From the NCBI GenBank assembly GCA_015485995.1, contig WFSP01000042.1:1-10715 (forward strand): a stretch of DNA of 10,715 bases, read 5' to 3'. This document shows positions 1 through 6,515 of the stretch, piece after piece (within the stretch, counting starts at the first letter, position 1; the number at the start of each line of letters is the position of its first letter). The notes beneath the pieces are model-generated. The model was not told where the DNA came from, did not search any database, and was given only the letters and a program-made list of their open reading frames with translations. The translations under genes were made by a program, and so were the position numbers. This stretch comes from Caldisericales bacterium (GTDB taxonomy: Bacteria; Caldisericota; Caldisericia; Caldisericales; Caldisericaceae).

Positions 1-2
1 AG

Positions 3-557
3 GAAACTCCTCAATATGCCGCAGAGGTTGCAAATAAAATGAAAAACAGTGGAAACAAAACAGTCTATATCGCAGTAAATCCTTACGGTATAGCGGCAAG
101 CGATACAGAAAAAGAACTTTTCTACGCATTTTCTTGCGCAAACGGTGCTGTTCTTTTTAGATACCCTATTTTTAAAATGGGAAGTTTTACAGTAAAAGGA
201 AATATGGAACCAAATGCTGAATTAAACATTACGATAAATACATCTTCGGGTGATACAGATAAAATTTCAATAAATACCGGTAATAAAAATTTCATACCGG
301 TGTACAAAAATACGGTAATTGTTTCCCAATTTTATCAGTATGTTGAGAGTAATCTATATATTGGAAGAAAAGAAGGCTTTAAAACGGCTTTGCCTTTTTA
401 CGAAGACAAATCCTTTTTAATGGATACGGCACCGTTCATTAAAGACGATAGAACATTCGTACCGATTCGTTTTGTTTCGGAAAATTTAGGTGCAAAAGTA
501 TATTGGGACGGGGGGAAAAGAGAAGTAAAAATAGAAAAACTCAATAGAGTAGACTGA
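3..557 (+). CDS. Partial protein with C-terminal copper-amine-oxidase-N (stalk) domain; 5' end outside window
   Basis: The reading frame is open from base 3 to the TGA at 555-557, giving 184 residues. An ATG at 39 exists but has only a weak, distant AGAGG upstream and the frame continues before it, so I take this as the C-terminal part of a longer gene. The first ~60 residues (VYIAVNPYG, then VLFRYPIFKMGSF) look like the end of a globular, perhaps barrel-type, enzyme domain that I cannot name. A short beta-rich stretch follows. The last ~45 residues carry a stalk-domain unit: DTAPFIKDDRTFVPIRFVSE, then LGAKVYWD and a closing VKIEK strand. Such units (PF07833-like) are usually extracytoplasmic attachment or adhesion modules despite the copper-oxidase name. 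It is the only plus-strand gene and converges on the DsbD-like gene 37 bases away. Its C-terminus resembles that of the secreted protein at 1749-3773. Function unknown. Confidence 0.75.
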   Translation, partial: ETPQYAAEVANKMKNSGNKTVYIAVNPYGIAASDTEKELFYAFSCANGAVLFRYPIFKMGSFTVKGNMEPNAELNITINTSSGDTDKISINTGNKNFIPVYKNTVIVSQFYQYVESNLYIGRKEGFKTALPFYEDKSFLMDTAPFIKDDRTFVPIRFVSENLGAKVYWDGGKREVKIEKLNRVD

Positions 558-594
558 ACTTACGTCTTTATGAATTGTTTGTCACACAAAAAAA

Positions 595-1788
595 TTAATG
601 TATCAAACCGAATAGCAATAATGTTTTTACGGAAAGGTATCCGCAGAGTGCAAAAAAAACAATACCTGTCCAGAGTTTTATTGTAGCAAGATGGTTAGTG
701 AACCACTCTGTAACTTTTTGAGAAGTAGCACCGCGGTAAACCACGTAAACTATTACGATAAGTGGGAGAACAAACATTACATTATATAGTATAAGATATA
801 GAGCCGCTTTTGCCTTTAGTGCAGGAATGCTATAAATATATACAATCGTAGGAAGGTACGTTTGGCCCGTACAAGAAAAAGAAACGATAGAAACAGGGAA
901 AGAAACCAAAAAAGAAAAAATGGCCGTGCCTTGGACTTTTGGGTTTCGCAGAAGCGAGTGAATAGTACTTTTCTCCGTTTTAGATAGCTGGAGCACCATT
1001 TTGCTTGCCTCGCCTCTTTTTGCCTTTACGTAATCTCCAACGGTAAGAACAGCAAAAACAAACGTTGCGACAGCTGTTGCAAAATACACCCATTTTGCAA
1101 TGTCATCAAAGTATCGCCATTTGGATACAATACTGAACAACCCGATGCCCAACAGAAAATAAGAGACACCAAAACCAATGATAAATGAGGAACCAACGAC
1201 AAGAATGTCCTTTTTGCTTTTCTCGCGAAGTAGCAAAAAAGAAATAAAAAATATAAGCACGGTAAAGGCACAAGGATTGTAACCATCAATTAGCCCCGCA
1301 CCAAGAACCGTAAGTACACCAAAACGCTTAAACATTTCAACGAGATGATTTTTGCCCATACCTGTTTGCGAGTTCTTTAATGTGTCTTTAAGAAAAGCCG
1401 TTTCCCTATAATCATAATCCTTCACTGCCCGTTCCAAGTTTTTTGTAACTTCACCCCTAACAAAATATTTCTTGCCTATAAATACAGCCGGTGCCGTATT
1501 TGTCTTGTTTTCAGGCACATTATACACCTTATCAAAATGTGCAAGTAGCTCCCTATTTTTAGGGTTTGAAAGAGAATATTCCTTTACCTCAATATAGGGG
1601 TAAATCTCTTTTAAAGAGTCCAGATAATTTCGCGTGATTTCGCACTCTTCACATCCTGGAGTCGAGAAATAAATAATAGGAATTTTCTCCTGCCCCACAG
1701 CAGGGCGGGGCAGGAGAAAAAGAGTTAACAAAAGAAGTAAAAATATATTTAGGGCTTTATTGTAACTGTTTTGTCTTTTCCGTTCCAC
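595..1788 (-). CDS. DsbD/CcdA-family transmembrane thiol oxidoreductase with N-terminal thioredoxin-like domain
   Basis: A 397-residue membrane protein likely to move electrons from cytoplasmic thioredoxin to extracytoplasmic thiols. Residues ~12-32 form a hydrophobic signal or anchor. Residues ~36-125 are a thioredoxin/glutaredoxin-like domain with the redox pair C46-E-E-C49 and a cis-proline-type loop TAP (98-100) before VFIG. Residues ~160-395 form about six membrane segments of the CcdA/DsbD beta type. They hold the two expected intramembrane cysteines: C173 in NPCAF and C306 in SCTGQ. DsbD proteins usually have the thioredoxin domain at the C-terminus, so here it is at the other end. The start is a GTG at 1788, inside the upstream gene, giving a 40-nt overlap; no strong Shine-Dalgarno is visible, so translational coupling is likely. 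It is the last gene of the operon. The family call is firm; substrates are inferred from the neighbours. Confidence 0.88.
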   Translation of the reverse strand: MERKRQNSYNKALNIFLLLLLTLFLLPRPAVGQEKIPIIYFSTPGCEECEITRNYLDSLKEIYPYIEVKEYSLSNPKNRELLAHFDKVYNVPENKTNTAPAVFIGKKYFVRGEVTKNLERAVKDYDYRETAFLKDTLKNSQTGMGKNHLVEMFKRFGVLTVLGAGLIDGYNPCAFTVLIFFISFLLLREKSKKDILVVGSSFIIGFGVSYFLLGIGLFSIVSKWRYFDDIAKWVYFATAVATFVFAVLTVGDYVKAKRGEASKMVLQLSKTEKSTIHSLLRNPKVQGTAIFSFLVSFPVSIVSFSCTGQTYLPTIVYIYSIPALKAKAALYLILYNVMFVLPLIVIVYVVYRGATSQKVTEWFTNHLATIKLWTGIVFFALCGYLSVKTLLLFGLIH

Positions 1789-3773
1789 TTCACATTAAAC
1801 CCAAGCGCTTCCGCAACAAATCGAAGAGGTATAAATGTCCTACTATTCTTAATGATAGCAGGCTGGCTAAGCTCAAAAGCCTTGCCGTTCACATAAGCAG
1901 TCGTGGAGTCGATAGTAATTTCCACGGTTTTGCTATTAGCAGTTATAGTAACTGTACGCGTTGCCGCATCCCATTGAACCTCTCCGCCCAAAAATTCCAC
2001 AACAAATCTCACAGGAACAAGCGTTCTGTTAGAATGCACGTCTATAAACGGCGCAACGTCCATTTGCTTTTCTTTTCCATTTACCAAAGCGGATTTGCTG
2101 TTTATCGTAAGCAATACTTCAGGGAGACTCGGCTTGTATACTACTGTTATTACACTCGTTACGCTTTTCTGAGAGTAAGGATAAATTGCTTTTACCTTTA
2201 CAGGTATAAGGTTCCCGCTATTACCGGGAATAAATGAGTAAACAAAGCTTCCGTCTGAAGAAATATCTATTTTTTTATTATCAATATAAACTTCGGAATT
2301 TGCAGGAGAAACACTTCCTTGTACTTCAATTTCTTTTGTCGTAATTTCATCCCAATCAGTGGGAGATGTAATGTTCAGCTGAGGGACGGTGGTATCAAAA
2401 ATTATCTCTATTTCTTTCGATACGCTATTCCCAGCAATATCTGTAAAGCTTACCTTAACAAGATTTTTACCGGAACTAAGCATTAAAACAGTTGAGAAAG
2501 AAAGGCTGTCTTTAAGTAATATGGCTTTCCCATTTATAATAAGCTGCCCTTTTTCGCTTACCTTTCCTGCGATATTTACAGTCTTATCCCCAGTGTAAAA
2601 AGGGCTCCCTGTGGGGAAATCAATTGATATATCAGGGGGGATTGTATCCACTTTAAAAACTATGCTATGAGGCTCTTCTTTAAGGCTTCCCGCAGTGCTG
2701 TAATAATAAAGTGTATGAATTCCTTCAGGCATAGAAAACGGAGTAGTATACGTTTTATAATCTTCATCGTCAATTTTATAAAAAGTTTTTGTCTCTTCAC
2801 CAATATTCGTTTCCGCTTTTAAGGTAACAGCAGGTAATGTCTTAAAATAATCGTTCATTCCGTCAGGTGCTGCAGGATTTGAAGTAATTAATGTTGAAAC
2901 GGTGTTCTGGGCAACTATTTTAAAATCTACTTTTACTTTTTCAGGTTCATTGTCTGTCCAAATATAGAGAGATTTTGTACCTCCGTTCTCAGGATTTGAA
3001 ATGCCGAAGCTACCATTTATTTCAATTACACAATCTCTGTTTTTATTAATAGAATGCGACAGGGTAATTACAAGAATATTACTATTAATTTCCACATTTT
3101 CAGGAATTTCTCCGTTTACCAGAATTCTGCTCTTATCCACCTTTGTGGGAAATCCAGTCCCTTCAGGAAATTCAATATAAGTTTTCTGACCGTTAAAAAG
3201 CTCCCCTTTCTCTCCGGTAGTAAAGTTAATTTTATAAGAGGCGACAAGCCCTGCCGTATCAGGAGATGGATTAACAGTTACATTTGTTAAATGCGTGGAC
3301 GTGATTTCATAAAAATTCGATTTAATTTTCCCTTCTCTTGTAGTCCATAACGTAAGTTGATACTTTCCCGGTTTCGAGGGGTTCCAAATATTAGAATAAG
3401 GTTTAATTACAACGTTTACTGTTTCACCCTTTTTAATCGTTATGCCCCCTGGCATACAAAGATACATAGAATTTGGTATATCCGTAACTTTCCCTGCGCG
3501 GGAAGGCTTATTGCCATTTATGCTGAAGTAGTCAAGATGCCAGTTGTGGGGGCAAGAACAGGGAAGTTTGGTTCCCTCCGGAAACTGAATAATAATATCG
3601 TCTTTTCCGCCCAAGAGATCTGCACCTGTTACGAAGCTAATATCGTATTCGGCAAGAGAATTTCTCAAGGTAGGGTTAACACTTACTGTTAAGTCGCTAA
3701 TTGCCATAACTCTGTTGGGGAAAAATATAGTTATTAAAAGCAACGATAAAGTAATCAGTAAAATTTTCCTCAT
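1749..3773 (-). CDS. Secreted multidomain beta-rich protein with C-terminal stalk (copper-amine-oxidase-N) domain
   Basis: A 674-residue exported protein of unknown function. Residues 1-24 are a signal peptide ending near RVMA. Residues ~27-160 and ~163-290 are two copies of one domain: VNPT...YDISFVTG...FPEGTKLP in the first matches VNPS...YKINFTTG...FPEGTGFP in the second, and each ends with an LTLWT/LYIWT strand. Residues ~293-378 resemble an OmpL47-type Ig module (FYKIDDEDYKTYTTPF). Residues ~379-550 look like two glucodextranase-B/Ig-like domains, each opening with PP or PQ and a TSP-type turn. Residues ~556-674 form a double stalk domain (RTLVPVRFV and RTFIPLRFVAEALG). Cysteines are C72, C74, C106 and C248. 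The ATG at 3773 has AGGAGGG at 3781-3787, inside the end of the upstream gene, whose stop is 1 nt away. Lying between two thiol-redox genes, it may be their client or a cell-surface partner; that is inference. Confidence 0.87.
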   Translation of the reverse strand: MRKILLITLSLLLITIFFPNRVMAISDLTVSVNPTLRNSLAEYDISFVTGADLLGGKDDIIIQFPEGTKLPCSCPHNWHLDYFSINGNKPSRAGKVTDIPNSMYLCMPGGITIKKGETVNVVIKPYSNIWNPSKPGKYQLTLWTTREGKIKSNFYEITSTHLTNVTVNPSPDTAGLVASYKINFTTGEKGELFNGQKTYIEFPEGTGFPTKVDKSRILVNGEIPENVEINSNILVITLSHSINKNRDCVIEINGSFGISNPENGGTKSLYIWTDNEPEKVKVDFKIVAQNTVSTLITSNPAAPDGMNDYFKTLPAVTLKAETNIGEETKTFYKIDDEDYKTYTTPFSMPEGIHTLYYYSTAGSLKEEPHSIVFKVDTIPPDISIDFPTGSPFYTGDKTVNIAGKVSEKGQLIINGKAILLKDSLSFSTVLMLSSGKNLVKVSFTDIAGNSVSKEIEIIFDTTVPQLNITSPTDWDEITTKEIEVQGSVSPANSEVYIDNKKIDISSDGSFVYSFIPGNSGNLIPVKVKAIYPYSQKSVTSVITVVYKPSLPEVLLTINSKSALVNGKEKQMDVAPFIDVHSNRTLVPVRFVVEFLGGEVQWDAATRTVTITANSKTVEITIDSTTAYVNGKAFELSQPAIIKNSRTFIPLRFVAEALGFNVKWNGKDKTVTIKP

Positions 3774-3774
3774 T

Positions 3775-4872
3775 TTATTTCCCTCCTAAAAATTGTTTTA
3801 TATTATCAAGCGTGTCCTTCATCGGCTCCCCTGGCCCTCTGTAAAACAACGAAAGGTTTTTATCAACCAAGCCTATGTACGGAGAAATGTCCATCTTCAA
3901 CGTTTTTGCAGTAGTTCTGTCAGGGTCTACTACTACAATTGTGTTCTTGGGTAGTAAGCCCGTAAGTCTATCTGCATCATCTTTATTAGCACTAAAGGAA
4001 AAAACAATAAACTGAACACCGTCTGTCCCATACTTCTTAAATTGGTATGAAAGCTTTTCTATGCTAGACACACAGCCACCGCAGTTAGGATTTCCACCAA
4101 TTAAGATAATTTTCTCATTCTTAAATTCACTGAGCTTATGCTTTTTACCATTTGCATCGGTGAACTCTATATCCGGGACTTTTGTCCCACGTTCTGCAAA
4201 TATAAAGCCGCCTTTTGCAATTTTGTCGTATTGATTGGCACCGTATTTTTCAATATATAAAAGGCTCATAGCTTCACGTACCTTATTCTTAATAATAAGA
4301 GCAGTATTGCTGTCATCAGTATAAATGCCATCAAACCTGTTTATTATAGCTACAGCGCCTTTGCCCTTAAATGCTTCAAAAAATTTACCAAAATTTACCT
4401 TTCCTCCTATGTCAAAGTAGGTAGGTTTAAAAGGAACAAGCCCTTTTATATTCAAATTATTATCCGTAATAAGCAATAAAAAAGATTCGTCAGAGATTTT
4501 TTTTGACTTAGTAGATGAGGGATTATCAATAAAAATAATGACTTCGGCTCCAATTTTTTCTCCGTTTTTCTCAAGGTCATCAGCTGCGAAGTTGTCAGCA
4601 ACCCTAAGTGGGTTCGAAAGCGCACGAGGATTTGAAATTTGCGACTTAAAACCGAGGATCTGCTCTCGTGCCTGATCTTTTGTAATTACCTTCGTATACT
4701 TTGAAATTTTTGCATTACTCATTGCAAAGACAGAAATAAAAACAGCCGCTATCACGATAACAGCAAAAATTGAAAAAAGAATAATCTTGTTCTTAATTAA
4801 GATATTTTTCTTTTTAGAAACTTTTTTAATCTTCTTTGTTTCCTTTTTTCTATTGTTCCGCGCCTTGCTCAT
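3775..4872 (-). CDS. Membrane-anchored thioredoxin/peroxiredoxin-like protein (CGGC)
   Basis: A 365-residue protein with a very basic cytoplasmic N-terminus (~1-25), one membrane segment (~26-50) and a large external part. Residues ~225-360 are a redoxin (AhpC/TSA or TlpA-like) domain: GTKVPDIEFTDANGKKHKLS, then NPNCGGC with C264 and C267, and a likely cis-proline at P331 in DISPYIGLVD. Residues ~60-215 are a separate domain. Its strand LLLITDNNLNIKGLVPF and the segment FDGIYTD...VREAMSLL loosely resemble a degenerate FMN-binding (RnfG/NosR-type) domain, but the usual SGAT threonine is absent. I chose the ATG at 4872 because GGAGG (4878-4882) lies 5 nt upstream; a TTG at 4884 would overlap that site. 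It is the first gene of the three-gene redox operon and probably receives electrons from the DsbD-like protein. The redoxin call is firm; the middle domain is tentative. Confidence 0.87.
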   Translation of the reverse strand: MSKARNNRKKETKKIKKVSKKKNILIKNKIILFSIFAVIVIAAVFISVFAMSNAKISKYTKVITKDQAREQILGFKSQISNPRALSNPLRVADNFAADDLEKNGEKIGAEVIIFIDNPSSTKSKKISDESFLLLITDNNLNIKGLVPFKPTYFDIGGKVNFGKFFEAFKGKGAVAIINRFDGIYTDDSNTALIIKNKVREAMSLLYIEKYGANQYDKIAKGGFIFAERGTKVPDIEFTDANGKKHKLSEFKNEKIILIGGNPNCGGCVSSIEKLSYQFKKYGTDGVQFIVFSFSANKDDADRLTGLLPKNTIVVVDPDRTTAKTLKMDISPYIGLVDKNLSLFYRGPGEPMKDTLDNIKQFLGGK

Positions 4873-4877
4873 AAACA

Positions 4878-4882
4878 CCTCC
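4878..4882 (-). promoter_or_regulatory. Shine-Dalgarno site that fixes the start of the redoxin-like gene
   Basis: On the minus strand GGAGG is followed by TGTTT and then ATG at 4872, a 5-nt spacing. It rules out the in-frame TTG at 4884, which overlaps the site. Confidence 0.8.
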
Positions 4883-4919
4883 AAATGTGAAATTATTCAT
4901 TAATATTATTCAAAAAGTT

Positions 4920-4925
4920 AGTATA
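4920..4925 (-). promoter_or_regulatory. Extended -10 promoter of the thiol-redox operon
   Basis: The minus strand reads TGGTATACT, an extended -10 (TGn plus TATACT). No good -35 is seen 16-18 bases upstream, only T-rich DNA, which the TG extension could offset. Transcription would start near 4913, giving a ~40-nt leader before the ATG at 4872. An 8-bp direct repeat (ATTATTCA at 4892-4899 and 4905-4912) covers the start region. The promoter lies in the 84-nt gap after the adenosine-specific kinase gene. Confidence 0.5.
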
Positions 4926-4956
4926 CCATAAATCGAAAAAAATAGAAAATGAATCT

Positions 4957-5445
4957 TTACATTTTGTATCCGAATTTTCTAAGAAGCTCTTTTCTTTTTT
5001 TTATATCTTCCTCGGTTTCTATACCTTTGGGTTTTACTCCGTCAATTACACCGAGCACCCCGCGGCCCTGCTTTGTTTCTGCAATAATAATCTGTATGGG
5101 ATTTGCGCTTGCAGTATATATGCTGCATACCTCCTGAACATTTTTAATTGCATTCAGGACGTTTATGGGATACGCATCTTTCAAAAAAACGATAAAAGAG
5201 TGCCCTGCGCCAATTTCATAAGCATTTTCCCGGGCAAGTTTAACAAGTCCTTCATCATTTCCAGCCCACCTGATTAACGCATCCCCAGATGCTTCAACAA
5301 ACCCAATGCCAAATTTTATTGACGGGGAAGAAGTAATAAGTACTTCATATAGGTCTTCCACAGATTTGATAAAATGCGTTTGACCTATAATTACGTTAAG
5401 TCCCTCCGGTTTTTTTACCTCTATTATTTTAATCTCCAAATCCAT
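4957..5445 (-). CDS. Adenosine-specific kinase (DUF355 / PF04008 family)
   Basis: A 162-residue soluble protein matching the adenosine-specific kinase family along its whole length, the usual size for the family. Signature stretches are [20 protein letters not shown] (79-98), then [17 protein letters not shown] (113-129) and VLGVIDG (130-136). Members occur mainly in thermophilic archaea and bacteria. The name rests on few studied members that bind adenosine or AMP-type ligands, so the physiological role is poorly fixed. The ATG at 5445 is preceded by AGGGAGG with about 8 nt spacing, and a consensus-like promoter lies in the 53-nt gap behind the MscS gene, so it can be transcribed independently. 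The next gene downstream has its own promoter. No nucleoside-metabolism gene is beside it. The family call is confident, the biochemistry less so. Confidence 0.92.
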   Translation of the reverse strand: MDLEIKIIEVKKPEGLNVIIGQTHFIKSVEDLYEVLITSSPSIKFGIGFVEASGDALIRWAGNDEGLVKLARENAYEIGAGHSFIVFLKDAYPINVLNAIKNVQEVCSIYTASANPIQIIIAETKQGRGVLGVIDGVKPKGIETEEDIKKRKELLRKFGYKM

Positions 5446-5469
5446 ACAAATTGCCTCCCTTGCTATCTT

Positions 5470-5497
5470 ATTATAATGAAACTTCTATCAAAATCAA
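5470..5497 (-). promoter_or_regulatory. Sigma-70-type promoter for the adenosine-specific kinase gene
   Basis: On the minus strand a -35 TTGATT (5492-5497), a 16-nt spacer and a perfect -10 TATAAT (5470-5475) lie just after the MscS stop codon. The predicted start near 5463 gives a leader of ~18 nt that holds the AGGGAGG Shine-Dalgarno site before the ATG at 5445. Confidence 0.7.
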
Positions 5498-5498
5498 A

Positions 5499-6401
5499 TT
5501 AATTCTTAGGGCGTGTACCCTGTTTCCCTTCAACCACGTTGTTATAAAAACGCTCGGTTGGATAGGCAAGATCAATATCATCACATTTGCCAAACTCTGT
5601 AAGAACATCTTCCCATATTTTTTCTGCTGTCCCTCTCCTCTTACGTACCTCACATAGATACCTTATTGTAAGCATAATACCACTATCTTCAACTGATGTG
5701 TAAACACGAGGAGTAGTATTATTATAAAAAATCGCGTATTTTTTACTTGCTCGCTCTATGCTTTTTTTAGCAATTTCACTTTGGGATTCCGTATGCCTGT
5801 TTACAATACCACCCAAAATTTCCTTCGCCTTCTTCCAATCACTTTCAAATGTTACAAGAACACCTATTTCGTTCCATATATAAGGAAAACCCGTTGTATA
5901 ATTTACAAATGAGGTTGTAAGAGTAAGCCCGTTTGGTATGTATATGATACGCCCGGTACTCTGGTCCGCATCAACCCAATTTCCCACTTCTATCGTTAAA
6001 AACTGAAAAATACCGATATCAATTACATCACCAATGTGCCCGTTTATCTCCACTCTATCGCCAATTTTGAAAGGGCGCTCTGTCATAATAAAAATCCAGC
6101 CGGCAAAGTTTAAAATCGGATCTTTTAGTGCTATGGATACACCGGCAGACAACAGCCCGAAGTAAGTTGCAAAAGATTTCATCCCGTTCATCCAGATGAG
6201 CCCTATAAAAAGCGCGTCTGACCCTAAGGCAATATAATTTAGCGCCTTCCGCCATCCGTAGCGTATATGAATATCTTTTATTCTGTAATTAACAATTTTT
6301 ATAAGAGTCCTTTTTATGAACCAGATTAAAATAATGACCAATACGGATACCAATATTTTGAGTTGAATTGTTTTTCCAAAAAAATCGGCAATATTTTTCA
6401 T
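5499..6401 (-). CDS. Small-conductance mechanosensitive ion channel (MscS family)
   Basis: A 300-residue membrane protein close in size to E. coli MscS; it should open under membrane tension to release solutes during hypo-osmotic shock. Three membrane segments are visible: ~13-30, ~53-72 and a pore-lining ~77-105 that starts YFGLLSAGVSIALKDPILNF. The MscS beta domain follows: PFKIGDRVEINGHIGDVIDI (110-129), then IYIPNGL (153-159) and FVNYT. The C-terminal alpha/beta domain ends with a typical DIDLAYPTERFY motif. The ATG at 6401 has no Shine-Dalgarno sequence, but a perfect TATAAT ends exactly 6 nt before it, which predicts an mRNA starting on the A of the ATG. The gene sits 114 nt after mnmE and 53 nt before the kinase gene, each gap with its own promoter, so it is probably monocistronic or partly read through. 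The family call is firm. Confidence 0.93.
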   Translation of the reverse strand: MKNIADFFGKTIQLKILVSVLVIILIWFIKRTLIKIVNYRIKDIHIRYGWRKALNYIALGSDALFIGLIWMNGMKSFATYFGLLSAGVSIALKDPILNFAGWIFIMTERPFKIGDRVEINGHIGDVIDIGIFQFLTIEVGNWVDADQSTGRIIYIPNGLTLTTSFVNYTTGFPYIWNEIGVLVTFESDWKKAKEILGGIVNRHTESQSEIAKKSIERASKKYAIFYNNTTPRVYTSVEDSGIMLTIRYLCEVRKRRGTAEKIWEDVLTEFGKCDDIDLAYPTERFYNNVVEGKQGTRPKN

Positions 6402-6407
6402 AACAAT

Positions 6408-6413
6408 ATTATA
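6408..6413 (-). promoter_or_regulatory. -10 box of a predicted leaderless promoter for the MscS gene
   Basis: The minus strand reads TATAAT, then 6 nt (ATTGTT), then the ATG at 6401. With usual spacing, transcription starts at the ATG itself. The -35 region is weak (TTTGTA at 17-nt spacing, three of six bases matching). No ribosome-binding site precedes the ATG. Confidence 0.6.
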
Positions 6414-6515
6414 GACTTTTTACTTCTCTATACAAAACAAAAATCAATATTAATTCCGTAAGAATTTATACAGATAAAAAGATCTCATTCGTTAGAATCA
6501 GGAGAAACAGTATAT

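Noticed and set aside
573..596. Imperfect AT-rich palindrome (TTTGT-CAC-ACAAA core) between the convergent genes, considered as a bidirectional terminator
   Set aside because: The core stem is only 5 bp, and neither strand has a T-run after the stem in the right place.
3357..3692. Plus-strand open frame of 111 codons
   Set aside because: Antisense to the secreted stalk-domain gene, with no ribosome site or recognisable domain.
6452..6466. AATTC/GAATT hairpin after mnmE, considered as a terminator
   Set aside because: A 5-bp AT-rich stem whose T-rich stretch starts several bases later; too weak to call, so the end of the rpmH operon is undefined.
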